Shown here piece after piece: positions 43,630-51,553 of a stretch of 64,000 bases of DNA. The notes under the pieces are model-generated. The model did not search any database, was not told where the DNA came from, and saw nothing but the letters and a program-made list of their open reading frames with translations. The stretch covers positions 124,001 through 188,000 of the forward strand of contig NZ_JBDFMH010000001.1 of NCBI RefSeq assembly GCF_047238125.1. Direction: 5' to 3'. The position numbers and the translations under genes were made by a program. Each line of letters begins with the position of its first letter. The first letter of the stretch is position 1. The DNA is from JBDFMH01 sp047238125. GTDB taxonomy: Bacteria; Pseudomonadota; Alphaproteobacteria; Sphingomonadales; Sphingomonadaceae.

Positions 43630-44741
43630 ACCAGCACCATATGATCGCGGTGGACCAGCGCGGAGCGCGGCGCATAGCCGAGCAAGGCCGCCAGGGCGGT
43701 GCTGCGCTGACCGATGATGCGGCCCGCATCGGCGGCGTCATATTCCGAAAGCCCGCGCGCGACCGGGCCTTCGGGGCCGATGATATCGACGACATCGCCA
43801 CGCGCGAACCGGCCTTCGACCGCGACCGCCCCGGCCGCCAGCAGGCTGTTGCCCCCGGCCAACGCGCGAGCGGCGCCGGCATCGATCCGGATCGCGCCGC
43901 GCGCGGTGAGCCGCCCGGCCAGCCAGGTCTTGCGCGCACGCCCGCGTTCCGCCGCGATGAACACGGTGCCGCCATGCGCTGCAAAGGCGGTCAGCGGGCG
44001 ATCGACCTTGCCGGTAGCGATTGCCAGATGCGCGCCGCCGGTGGTGGCGATGCGCGCGGCTTCCAGCTTGGAAACCATGCCGCCCGATCCCATGCCCGAA
44101 CCGGAGCCGTCGTCGGCCATCGCGCGGATGCGGGCATCGATCCGGGCGACTTCGCCGATCCGGGTCGCGGTCGGGTCACGGTGCGGGTTTGCGGTGTAGA
44201 GCCCGTCGATATCGGACAGCAGGATCACGCCGCTCGCGTCCGCCGCCTGCGCCACGCGCGCCGCCAGCCGATCATTGTCGCCGAAGCGGATCTCGGCGGT
44301 GGCGACCGAGTCATTCTCGTTGATCACCGGCACCACGCCCAGGCCGAGCAGCCGTTCGAGCGTGGAGGAGGCATTGAGATAGCGGCGACGATCCTCGAGA
44401 TCGTCGAGCGTGACCAGCATCTGCGCCGCGGTCAGCCCTTCGGCGCCAAGCAGTTCGGCCCAGCAGTGCGACAGCGCGATCTGGCCGGTGGCGGCCGCGG
44501 CCTGCGCATCCTCCAGGCTGGCGCGGCCGCCCTTGGCCAGCCCCAGCCGCCTTGCACCGAGCGCGATCGCGCCCGACGAGACCACCGCCACCTGCTGGCC
44601 GGCGCGGGTGCGATCGGCGATATCGGCGACCACGCCCGCCAGCCATTCGCGCCGCACGCTGCCCGATGGATCGACGAGCAGCGCCGAGCCGATCTTGACG
44701 ATCAGCCGCGGGCAGGCGGCGGGGGAGAAGCGGTCCGGCAT
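43626..44741 (-). CDS. proB: Glutamate 5-kinase
   Basis: ProB (371 aa) phosphorylates glutamate in proline synthesis. It has an amino-acid kinase domain with LIVKIGSALLVD, VVSSGAIALGARRLGL, VVPVINENDSVATAEIRFGD NDRLAA and GSGGMVSKLEAARIA, followed by a C-terminal PUA domain (about residues 275-350; LARGLSEYDAADA). Full length for the PUA-containing form. It is transcribed from right to left behind obgE and the EVE-like gene, and coupled to the epimerase by stop-start overlap. proA is not adjacent. Confidence 0.96.
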   Translation of the reverse strand: MPDRFSPAACPRLIVKIGSALLVDPSGSVRREWLAGVVADIADRTRAGQQVAVVSSGAIALGARRLGLAKGGRASLEDAQAAAATGQIALSHCWAELLGAEGLTAAQMLVTLDDLEDRRRYLNASSTLERLLGLGVVPVINENDSVATAEIRFGDNDRLAARVAQAADASGVILLSDIDGLYTANPHRDPTATRIGEVARIDARIRAMADDGSGSGMGSGGMVSKLEAARIATTGGAHLAIATGKVDRPLTAFAAHGGTVFIAAERGRARKTWLAGRLTARGAIRIDAGAARALAGGNSLLAAGAVAVEGRFARGDVVDIIGPEGPVARGLSEYDAADAGRIIGQRSTALAALLGYAPRSALVHRDHMVLV

Positions 44742-44756
44742 CGGCCTCGGAGGTGT

Positions 44757-45197
44757 CTATCGTAAACCGATTTGGTCATCGACCACCGAACGGAGCTCGT
44801 CGGCTGCCGCGTTCGGAACTCGTTCGCTCGTCTGCCGCGGATGCCGCACTTCAGCCGCCTGCATGATAGCGAGCGGCGAGATCGCTTCATCCAGCTCGAG
44901 CGATGCCGTCCAGATGATACTCGCCTCGTGTCGATGATTGGATCCGTTTCTGGCGGTGTCCCGGAGCGTCGCGGTATGCGGGCCTATCGCTTCGCCATAG
45001 CCGATAAGGCCGAAGCCATTGGCGTAAGCGAAGACCCTATCGCCTGGCTGGTAGCGGGTCACGATCACGTGTCCCCGACCGCCCGATTGATTGCCGAAGC
45101 CGGCAGTCACGACGGAATTGTCACGAAGAGACTGCCAGAGTGTTGCCCATGTCGCAGGCGCTTCGGGCTTGCCGATATTGTGCCAGTAGTTTGCCAA
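44757..45197 (-). CDS. Hypothetical protein with PUA/EVE-like fold
   Basis: From TTG 45197, with GGGA 8 bases upstream, the 146-aa product reads MANYWHNIGKPEAPATWATL, then HVIVTRYQPGDRVFAYANGF and LIGYGEAIG. The pattern of an N-terminal Tyr-Trp followed by a pgDrvf.Y...g.iGyGe strand pair resembles the EVE/YTH/PUA-like modified-base binders; the match is by eye and tentative. The second half is more polar. GC is lower than in the neighbours. It begins 13 bases after obgE ends and 15 bases before proB, inside an otherwise conserved obgE-proB arrangement, so it looks like an insertion. Confidence 0.62.
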   Translation of the reverse strand: MANYWHNIGKPEAPATWATLWQSLRDNSVVTAGFGNQSGGRGHVIVTRYQPGDRVFAYANGFGLIGYGEAIGPHTATLRDTARNGSNHRHEASIIWTASLELDEAISPLAIMQAAEVRHPRQTSERVPNAAADELRSVVDDQIGLR

Positions 45198-45210
45198 GAC
45201 AATTTTCCCG

Positions 45211-46257
45211 TCAGAGTGGCGACCAGGCCTCGGCCTCGCCCGGCTCGCCGGCATCGACCGCGTGCATCTCGGCCGGGCCGATCGCCTCGACCAGCCGGTC
45301 GAGCACTTCGTCCACGCCGGTGCCGGCCGCACCCGAGAGCAGCATCACGTCACTGCCGCTGGCTTTGGCGAGCTTCTTCTGCAGCTTGGTGACGGCCTTC
45401 GGATCGATCGCATCGATCTTGTTCAGCGCCAGCACTTGCGGCTTGTCCGCCAGGCCGCCACCGTAGACGTCGAGTTCCTCGCAGACGACGCGATAGGCAT
45501 CGACCGGATCCTCGCCGCTGGCATCGACCAGATGGAGCAGCACGCGGCACCGTTCGATATGACCCAGGAACCGATCGCCGATGCCCGCGCCGTCCGCCGC
45601 GCCCTCGATCAGGCCAGGGATGTCGGCGACCACGAATTCACGGCCGTGGCGGGTGGCGACGCCCAGCTGCGGGCGGATCGTGGTGAAGGGATAGGCGCCG
45701 ACCTTGGCCTTGGCGTTGGTGACGGCGTTGATGAAGGTGGACTTGCCGGCATTGGGCAGGCCGACGAGCCCGGCATCGGCCAGCAGCTTCAGCCGCAGCC
45801 AGACCCAGGCTTCCTGATAGGGCCAGCCGGTGCCGTGCTGGCGGGGGGCACGGTTTGTCGACGTCTTGTAGCTGGCATTGCCGCGGCCGCCATCGCCACC
45901 GCGCAGGAACACTTCGCGCTGGCCGGCGCGGGTGAAGTCCAGCAGCACCTCCTCCTTGTCTTCCGACAGGATCTGGGTGCCGACGGGAACCTTGATGATC
46001 AGATCGTCGCCGCCCGCGCCGGTGCGGTTGCTGCCCGAGCCGCCATGGCCGCGCGGCGCGCGGAAATGCTGGGTGTAGCGGAAGTCGATCAGCGTATTGA
46101 GGCCGTCGACGGCTTCGAAGATGATATCGCCGCCCTTGCCGCCGTTGCCGCCGTCCGGCCCGCCATATTCGATGAACTTCTCGCGCCGGAAGCTGACGGC
46201 GCCGGCGCCGCCCGCGCCCGAGCGGACGTAGATTTTCGCTTGATCGAGGAAATGCAT
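45211..46257 (-). CDS. obgE: GTPase Obg (CgtA)
   Basis: The 348-aa essential GTPase is involved in 50S assembly and stress control. The glycine-rich Obg domain has MHFLDQAKIYVRSGAGGAGA, GGPDGGNGGKGGDI and APRGHGGSGSNRTGAGGDD; the G domain has GLPNAGKSTFINAV, FTTIRPQLG, DIPGLIEGAADGAGIGD and LNKID. The start ATG 46257 matches the invariant N-terminus; a much longer open frame upstream is spurious. It is in the usual alphaproteobacterial setting with rplU-rpmA and proB, although other genes now separate them. Confidence 0.97.
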   Translation of the reverse strand: MHFLDQAKIYVRSGAGGAGAVSFRREKFIEYGGPDGGNGGKGGDIIFEAVDGLNTLIDFRYTQHFRAPRGHGGSGSNRTGAGGDDLIIKVPVGTQILSEDKEEVLLDFTRAGQREVFLRGGDGGRGNASYKTSTNRAPRQHGTGWPYQEAWVWLRLKLLADAGLVGLPNAGKSTFINAVTNAKAKVGAYPFTTIRPQLGVATRHGREFVVADIPGLIEGAADGAGIGDRFLGHIERCRVLLHLVDASGEDPVDAYRVVCEELDVYGGGLADKPQVLALNKIDAIDPKAVTKLQKKLAKASGSDVMLLSGAAGTGVDEVLDRLVEAIGPAEMHAVDAGEPGEAEAWSPL

Positions 46258-46350
46258 GGGCCGCGCCATACGCGAACATGGCGGCGGAATCGAGGCGCGG
46301 TAGCGAAGTGGGTCGAGACGCTCTAGGCTTGGCGACAAGGAGACCCGCCG

Positions 46351-47049
46351 ATGAGCGTCCTGGCCTGGCTTGCCGCTGCCACCATCCTGTTCGTCGGCGG
46401 CCATTTCCTGCTGTCGCATCCGCTGCGCGCGACGCTGGTCGGCAGGATGGGGGAGGGGCCGTTCCTGTGGCTGTATTCGCTCGTGGCGTTCGTGGGGCTC
46501 GGCGGGATGATCTGGGCGGGGCGCGCCGCGCCGGACGGGCCGTTGCTGTGGATCGCGCCGCCGGGCGCCTGGGATCTGGCGACGATCGTGATGCTGCTGG
46601 CCGCAATCCTGCTGGCCGGATCGCTGGTCGGCAATCCGGCGCTGCCCGATCCGAAGGGGGCGCGTGCGATCCCGGCCGAGGCGCGCGGCGTCTATGCGAT
46701 CACGCGCCACCCGATGATGTGGGCGTTCATCCTGTGGGCAATCGTCCACGCGCTGCTGTGGGGAACGGCGGCGAACCTGATCCTTTCGGCCGGCATCTTC
46801 ACGCTCGCCTTCTTCGGGGCGCGTGCGCAGGATGCCAAGAAGCGTGTGCTGATGGGCGATGCGTGGCGCGGCTGGGAAGCGAAGACGGCATTCTGGCCGT
46901 TTGCGGCGCAGATATCCGGCCGATCGCGGTGGCGCGCAGTGGTGCCGGGCATGGTCGCGCTGGGCGGAGGGATCGCGATCTGGCTGCTGGCAACGGCGGC
47001 GCACGCCTGGATGGGCGGGCCGGTGGCGGGGCCGTGGCGCTGGTTCTAG
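46351..47049 (+). CDS. NnrU family membrane protein
   Basis: The 232-aa polytopic protein has six to seven TM segments. NnrU hallmarks are the His in FVGGHFLLSHPLRA, ARGVYAITRHPMMWAFILWA and WGTAANLILSAGI. The family was named from nitrite/nitric-oxide-regulated loci and is related to isoprenylcysteine methyltransferase-like membrane proteins; the role here is unknown, and no denitrification genes are nearby. It overlaps the convergent tetR gene by 4 bases. Confidence 0.9.
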   Translation: MSVLAWLAAATILFVGGHFLLSHPLRATLVGRMGEGPFLWLYSLVAFVGLGGMIWAGRAAPDGPLLWIAPPGAWDLATIVMLLAAILLAGSLVGNPALPDPKGARAIPAEARGVYAITRHPMMWAFILWAIVHALLWGTAANLILSAGIFTLAFFGARAQDAKKRVLMGDAWRGWEAKTAFWPFAAQISGRSRWRAVVPGMVALGGGIAIWLLATAAHAWMGGPVAGPWRWF

Positions 47050-47639
47050 CCCGGCTTGCCCCATTCGCCGTCGCGGGCGTAGGCCAGCACTTGTGCCAAC
47101 GCCATCTCGCGTGCGGCATCGCGGCCGAGGACGAGCGTTTCGGTGAGCGGGCCGCCGAGCAGGGCGTCGCCGAGCGCCGATAGCGTCAGCATCAGCGTCA
47201 TCTGCGCGACCGGCCGGTCCGGGTCGCCGGCTGCCAGTTCCTCGACCAGCGCGCGGATCGCGGAGAGGATCGGGGCGAGCGCATCGCGATCGCCGGACAG
47301 GACCAGCTTCTGCACCAGCGCAGCCGCACCACCGCCGGCGAATGCATCGAACGTCATGTCGACGATCGCGCGCGGATCGATCTCGCCTTTGCGGGCCGCG
47401 ACCACCGCGCGGCCGATCGTGCGGGTGATATCTTCCGCCATCCACGCGATCAACGCGCGTTCGAGCCCGGCGGCCGACCCGAAATGATGGAGCAGGTTGG
47501 CGTGGGTGCGGCCGATCCGCGCGCCGACCGCCTTGAGCGTGATCGCCTGCGGCCCTTCCTCAAGCAGGATCGCGCGCGCGGCATCGAGCGCGGCGGCGCG
47601 GCTGGCTTCGGGGGTCAGTCGGGTTCTTACTATTGACAT
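47046..47639 (-). CDS. TetR-family transcriptional regulator
   Basis: The 197-aa protein has an N-terminal HTH (AARAILLEEGPQAITLKAVG then IGRTHANLLHHFGSAAGLERAL) and a helical ligand domain. It is divergent from a metal-dependent hydrolase. A 20-bp perfect palindrome (47631-47650) overlaps its start codon and the hydrolase promoter, so it should repress both. A -10 box (TATTGA, 47650-47645) with TTGCTG 16 bp further places the transcript start at or next to the ATG, which lacks a ribosome binding site, suggesting leaderless translation. Confidence 0.9.
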   Translation of the reverse strand: MSIVRTRLTPEASRAAALDAARAILLEEGPQAITLKAVGARIGRTHANLLHHFGSAAGLERALIAWMAEDITRTIGRAVVAARKGEIDPRAIVDMTFDAFAGGGAAALVQKLVLSGDRDALAPILSAIRALVEELAAGDPDRPVAQMTLMLTLSALGDALLGGPLTETLVLGRDAAREMALAQVLAYARDGEWGKPG

Positions 47640-47650
47640 TTGTGTCAATA
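47631..47650. promoter_or_regulatory. Palindromic operator between tetR and the hydrolase gene
   Basis: TATTGACA-TTTG-TGTCAATA, perfect 8-bp arms and 4-bp spacer. It contains the -35 box of the rightward promoter, and the tetR start codon ATG lies in it, so one bound dimer would block both directions. Confidence 0.8.
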
Positions 47651-47661
47651 AGCGCGATATG
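47633..47661 (+). promoter_or_regulatory. Promoter of the metal-dependent hydrolase gene
   Basis: TTGACA (47633-47638, perfect -35), 17 bp, then GATATG (47656-47661). The -35 half lies inside the operator palindrome at 47631-47650. The gene starts at 47685. Confidence 0.65.
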
Positions 47662-47684
47662 GGCGCCAGCAACGGAGACCAAAC

Positions 47685-48527
47685 ATGAGTCGCACTCCTT
47701 CCGATCTGTCGATCACGCCGCGCGACCGGCGCTTCGGCCGGGGCGATGCCACCCCCCGTTGGTGGCTCGGCAATGATGCGGTGGCAACCGCCTTCTACAA
47801 TGCGCTGTCCGTCACCTTCCCCAAGGGCGAGGGCTTCTTCGTCGATTCGGTGCGCCGCTTCCGCGATGGCACGCCGCCGCGGCTGGCTGGCGAGATCGCG
47901 GCCTTCACCAAGCAGGAAGTGATGCACACGCGCGAGCATGTGGCGTTCAACCGCCGCGTGGTCGATGCGGGCTATGATGTATCGCGGCTGGAAGCCAAGG
48001 TGGACGAGCGGCTTGCCTTCATCCGATCCCGCCCCGCGATCGCTAGCCTGGCGGCGACGATGGCGCTGGAGCATTTCACCGCGATCCTGGCGCACGAGCT
48101 GCTGGCCGATCCCCGCCACCTGGCGGATGCCGACACGGCCGCGGCCGAGATGTGGCGCTGGCACGCCATCGAGGAGATCGAGCACAAGGGTGTCGCCTAT
48201 GACACCTGGATGCACGCCACCCGCGATTGGCCGCGCTTCAAGCGCTGGCGCGTGAAATCGAAGGTGATGCTGCTGGTGACCAAGAACTTCCTGGTCGATC
48301 GTACGCGCGGCGTGCTCGATCTGCTGGCGCAGGATGGGCTGACCGGCCCGCGGGTGTGGGCGCGGATGGCCTGGTTCGCGTTCGGCAAGCCGGGGATGAT
48401 GCGCAAGATCCTGGGCGCATGGGTCGATTTCTTCAAACCCGGCTTCCACCCATGGACGCACGACGACCGCGCGCTGATCGCGAAGAGCGACAGCGATTAT
48501 GGCGCGGCGGTGATGGCGGCGGCGTAA
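47685..48527 (+). CDS. Predicted metal-dependent hydrolase (PF10118)
   Basis: The 280-aa protein of the PF10118 family has a ferritin-like helical bundle with conserved metal-ligand Glu/His residues: FPKGEGFFVDSVR, KQEVMHTREHVAFN, ATMALEHFTAIL and WHAIEEIEHKGVAYD. The E, ExxH, E, ExxH layout resembles di-iron carboxylate proteins. Substrate unknown. It is preceded by a TetR gene with a shared operator, a layout typical of genes induced by a small hydrophobic compound. GGAG at 47674-47677 serves ATG 47685. Confidence 0.88.
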   Translation: MSRTPSDLSITPRDRRFGRGDATPRWWLGNDAVATAFYNALSVTFPKGEGFFVDSVRRFRDGTPPRLAGEIAAFTKQEVMHTREHVAFNRRVVDAGYDVSRLEAKVDERLAFIRSRPAIASLAATMALEHFTAILAHELLADPRHLADADTAAAEMWRWHAIEEIEHKGVAYDTWMHATRDWPRFKRWRVKSKVMLLVTKNFLVDRTRGVLDLLAQDGLTGPRVWARMAWFAFGKPGMMRKILGAWVDFFKPGFHPWTHDDRALIAKSDSDYGAAVMAAA

Positions 48528-48541
48528 CACCCGTCAAAGGC

Positions 48542-48616
48542 CGTCGTCCTGACGAAAGTCAGGATCCAGATGCGCAGCGCTCGTGGCTCTGGATCTCGAC
48601 TTTCGTTGGAATGACG
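48542..48616. repeat. Intergenic inverted repeat (gap 48528-48637)
   Basis: CGTCGTCCTGACGAAAGTCAGGATCCAGA faces its imperfect mirror TCTGGATCTCGACTTTCG...ATGACG. It lies between the convergent hydrolase and GNAT genes and may act as a terminator. It resembles, but is not identical to, the one at 19915-20000. Confidence 0.7.
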
Positions 48617-48637
48617 GATTGGCGTCGAAAGGCGGGC

Positions 48638-49174
48638 TCAGGCCGCCATTGGTCGCGCCGCATCTTCTTCCAGATCGAGCGCGAACAGCTTCATCGGCAT
48701 CAGCCGGCCGCGGGCCAGCGCATGGCGCGCTGCGATGCGCCCGGTGGGGCGGAACCCCAGCTTGCGCAGCACGCGTCCCGATGCCTCGTTGTCGACCATA
48801 TGGCATGACGACAGCCGCAGCAGCCCGATCGCCCGTGCCATGCCGACCACGGCGCGCGCCGCTTCGGTCGCATAGCCGCGACCCCAGTGCGCACGCGCGA
48901 TCCAGTAGCCCAGTTCGACCTCGCCCTCGGCATCCGGATGCAGGCCGACGCCGCCGACCAGCCGCGGCGCGCCATCCGTGCGCGCGAACGCCAGCAGGCG
49001 GGGCAGAGGGCCGGCGGGCTCACCTAGAAACGCCTCGGCATCGCGCAGCGTGTAAGGATAAGGCACGCGCGCCAGCGTCGAGGCGACGGCTTCATCGCCG
49101 ATCGCGGCGGCCAGCGCGGGCGCATCTTCCATCCAGCCGGGGCGCAGCATCAGCCGTTCGGTGCGTGCGAACAT
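48638..49174 (-). CDS. GNAT N-acetyltransferase (RimJ/RimL-like)
   Basis: The 178-aa acetyltransferase starts MFARTERLMLRPGWMEDAPAL and continues with ELGYWIARAHWGRGYATEAAR, which includes the acetyl-CoA pyrophosphate loop (R/Q-x-x-G-x-G/A pattern in HWGRGYA), and the C-terminal NEASGRVLRKLGFRPTG typical of ribosomal-protein acetyltransferase relatives. The target may be a protein N-terminus or a small amine. AAGGAG upstream supports ATG 49174. It lies downstream of rplU-rpmA on the same strand, behind a terminator array. Confidence 0.92.
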   Translation of the reverse strand: MFARTERLMLRPGWMEDAPALAAAIGDEAVASTLARVPYPYTLRDAEAFLGEPAGPLPRLLAFARTDGAPRLVGGVGLHPDAEGEVELGYWIARAHWGRGYATEAARAVVGMARAIGLLRLSSCHMVDNEASGRVLRKLGFRPTGRIAARHALARGRLMPMKLFALDLEEDAARPMAA

Positions 49175-49250
49175 GATCCGTCTCCTTCCTTTGCGCACCC
49201 GCCTAGCCCGGAGGCATGACGACCGCGCGACATGGTGTGAGGGAGACAGC

Positions 49251-49327
49251 AAAAAGGGAGCCGGGGCGACCCGTCTCCCTGTCGGTCCATCGAAACGGAC
49301 CTTCGGGTCGCCCGCGGGGCGACCCGA
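49251..49327 (-). terminator. Triple-hairpin terminator region after rplU-rpmA
   Basis: Reading leftward from rpmA there are three hairpins in a row: TCGGGTCGCC/GGCGACCCGA (49303-49327), GGTCC/GGACC (49284-49299), and GGGAG...CTCCC with inner CGGG/CCCCG followed by TTTTT (49279-49251). The last one is a normal intrinsic terminator; the first two may slow polymerase or protect the mRNA 3' end. Confidence 0.75.
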
Positions 49328-49342
49328 TAATCGGTTCGCCCG

Positions 49343-49612
49343 TTATTCGGCGGCCTGCGCCGCCATATCAACGCTCACATACTTTCGGCCGAGCTTGCCG
49401 TCGTGGAACGCGACGCGGCCATCGACGAGCGCGAACAGGGTATGGTCCTTGCCCATGCCCACGTTGCGGCCCGGATAGACCTTCGTGCCGCGCTGGCGGA
49501 CGATGATGTTGCCGCCGACCACTTCCTGGCCGCCGAACTTCTTCACGCCGAGACGACGACCGGCCGAATCACGACCGTTGCGAGACGAGCCGCCTGCCTT
49601 CTTATGTGCCAT
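49343..49612 (-). CDS. rpmA: 50S ribosomal protein L27
   Basis: The 89-aa basic ribosomal protein starts MAHKKAGGSSRNGRDSAGRR, in which the N-terminal arm reaches the peptidyl-transferase centre, followed by LGVKKFGGQ and NIIVRQRGTKVYPGRNVGMG. Length is normal. Cotranscribed with rplU 13 bases upstream and followed by a terminator array. Confidence 0.99.
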   Translation of the reverse strand: MAHKKAGGSSRNGRDSAGRRLGVKKFGGQEVVGGNIIVRQRGTKVYPGRNVGMGKDHTLFALVDGRVAFHDGKLGRKYVSVDMAAQAAE

Positions 49613-49625
49613 TGCCTGCTACTCC

Positions 49626-49997
49626 TTACGCTTCGGCGGCCGCCGGAGCGGCATCGTCGGTCTTCGCCTTCTTGGCGGTCTTCGCGGCTTTCGCCTGCTC
49701 CCCGCCGATCGACAGGATCTTCAGGATCGTGTGCTGCTGGCGGTGGCCGTTGCGGCGGCGATAATTGTGGCGGCGGCGCTTCTTGAAGACGATGACCTTG
49801 TCACCCTTCGCCTGCGCCACGATCTCGGCCGCGACGGTCAGGCCCGCCACGTCCTTGAGGTCGCCGCCCTCGCCCGCGAGCAGCACGTCACCGAGCTGCA
49901 CCGTCGAGCCCGCGTCACCCGCGATCTTCTCGACGACGATCTTGTCTCCTGCGGCAACGCGATACTGCTTGCCGCCCGTGCGCACGATTGCGAACAT
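49626..49997 (-). CDS. rplU: 50S ribosomal protein L21
   Basis: The 123-aa protein starts MFAIVRTGGKQYRVAAGDKI, followed by GDVLLAGEGGD, and the signature FKKRRRHNYRRRNGHRQQHT. The Ala/Lys-rich C-terminal tail (EQAKAAKTAKKAKTDDAAP) is an extension beyond the E. coli protein (103 aa), common in Alphaproteobacteria. ATG 49997 is preferred over an upstream frame with non-ribosomal sequence. First gene of rplU-rpmA. Confidence 0.99.
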   Translation of the reverse strand: MFAIVRTGGKQYRVAAGDKIVVEKIAGDAGSTVQLGDVLLAGEGGDLKDVAGLTVAAEIVAQAKGDKVIVFKKRRRHNYRRRNGHRQQHTILKILSIGGEQAKAAKTAKKAKTDDAAPAAAEA

Positions 49998-50073
49998 GGC
50001 CCTCATCTTTGCTCTGTCTGATCCGCATAGGCAAAGGCCACGGCCGATTCCCCGCGCGGAAAGTCGGTTGCGG

Positions 50074-51426
50074 CTACCGGACGGCCGCGGGGCTGTCAAC
50101 CGGAAGCAGGTCGGGCAGCCCCTTCGCGCCGTGATCGGCGTAGCGGGCCTCGTCGAGGATGCCCTGGCGCTTCGACACGATCACGCTGGTCAGCGCCTGA
50201 CCGGCGACATTGGTGGCGGTGCGGCCCATGTCGAGGATCGGATCGATCGCCAGCAGAAGGCCCGCGCCTTCCAGCGGCAGGCCGAGCGTGGACAAGGTGA
50301 GCGTGAGCATCACGACCGCTCCGGTCAGCCCCGCGGTCGCCGCCGAGCCGACCACCGACACCAGCGCGATCAGCAGATAGTCCGACAGCCCCAGCGGCAG
50401 ACCGTAGAACTGCGCGACGAACAGCGCGGCGATCGCCGGGTAGATCGCAGCGCACCCATCCATCTTGGTGGTGGAGGCGAGCGGGATCGCGAAGGCGGCA
50501 TAATCGCGCGGCACGCCCAGATTGTCCGTCGCCACCGCCTGCGTCAGCGGCATCGTGCCAACCGACGAGCGCGAGAAGAAGCCGAGCTGGATCGCGGGCC
50601 AGGCGCCGGCGAAGAAGGCGGCGGGCGACAGCCGGTGCGCGGCGAGCAGCGCAGGGTAGACGCCGAACATCACCAGCGCGAGCCCGGCATAGACCGCGAT
50701 CGCGAACCAGCCGAGCTGGGCCAGCGTTTCCCAACCGTAGCTGGCGATGGCGGTGCCGAGCAGGCCGGCGGTGCCGATCGGGGTCAGTCGGATCACCCAC
50801 CAGAGGATACGCCGGACAATTTCGAGCAGCGAGCGGTTGAAGGCCAGAAAGGGCTGGCCCGCCTCGCCAACCCGGATCGCCGCGAAACCGACCGCGATCG
50901 CGACGACCAGAATCTGGAGGATGTTGAAGGAGAGCGACGTGGTCGCGCCGGTGTCGGTAAGCTTCGTCTTCGCTTCGATGCCGATCATGCTGGCCGGCAC
51001 CAGCCCCTTGAGGAAATCGAGCCAGCTGCCGGTCGAGGCGGGCACCGCAGCGGCAGTGGCCGGCACGTCCGCGCCGATCCCCGGCTGGATCAACAACCCC
51101 AACGCGAGCCCGATCGCGACCGCGATGGCAGCCGTGATCGCAAACCAGAGCAGCGTGCGCCAGGCGAGTGCGGCGGCATTGCCGAGTTCGCGCAAATTGG
51201 CGATCGATGCCACGATCGCGGTGAACACCAGCGGCGGCACGATCGCGCGCAACAGCTGCACGAACAGAGTGCCCACCGTATCGAGCGCGACCGCCAGACC
51301 ATTGGCCCCGCCGCCCGGCGCCGGGCCGACGGCGCGCGCCACGAAGCCCAGCGCAATGCCGATCGCCACCCCGGCGAGGACCTGGGCGGCGAAGCCGAAG
51401 CGGGCGGGTCGCGGAACCGTCGTCAT
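50074..51426 (-). CDS. Dicarboxylate/amino acid:cation symporter (DAACS family)
   Basis: The 450-aa protein has eight TM helices and the two re-entrant hairpins of glutamate/C4-dicarboxylate transporters. Family marks are IVPPLVFTAIVASIANL (TM3 region), SSVGTMPLT near HP1, and STTKMDGCAAIYPAIAALF and the late LAIDPILDMGRTATNVAGQAL (cation and substrate site). Substrate could be dicarboxylate, glutamate or a related amino acid. Start ATG 51426. It is solitary and co-oriented with rplU. Confidence 0.93.
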   Translation of the reverse strand: MTTVPRPARFGFAAQVLAGVAIGIALGFVARAVGPAPGGGANGLAVALDTVGTLFVQLLRAIVPPLVFTAIVASIANLRELGNAAALAWRTLLWFAITAAIAVAIGLALGLLIQPGIGADVPATAAAVPASTGSWLDFLKGLVPASMIGIEAKTKLTDTGATTSLSFNILQILVVAIAVGFAAIRVGEAGQPFLAFNRSLLEIVRRILWWVIRLTPIGTAGLLGTAIASYGWETLAQLGWFAIAVYAGLALVMFGVYPALLAAHRLSPAAFFAGAWPAIQLGFFSRSSVGTMPLTQAVATDNLGVPRDYAAFAIPLASTTKMDGCAAIYPAIAALFVAQFYGLPLGLSDYLLIALVSVVGSAATAGLTGAVVMLTLTLSTLGLPLEGAGLLLAIDPILDMGRTATNVAGQALTSVIVSKRQGILDEARYADHGAKGLPDLLPVDSPAAVR

Positions 51427-51553
51427 CGCATCAAGATAGACGCGGGCGGGACGGCTTCCAGCCAAGCATTTCTATCCAGCGGGCGGCGGCAGGTATCGCC
51501 GGGGACATCGCCGGCGATGCAGAAATTCGGCCGGCCGCAGGGCCCGGGCCAGA

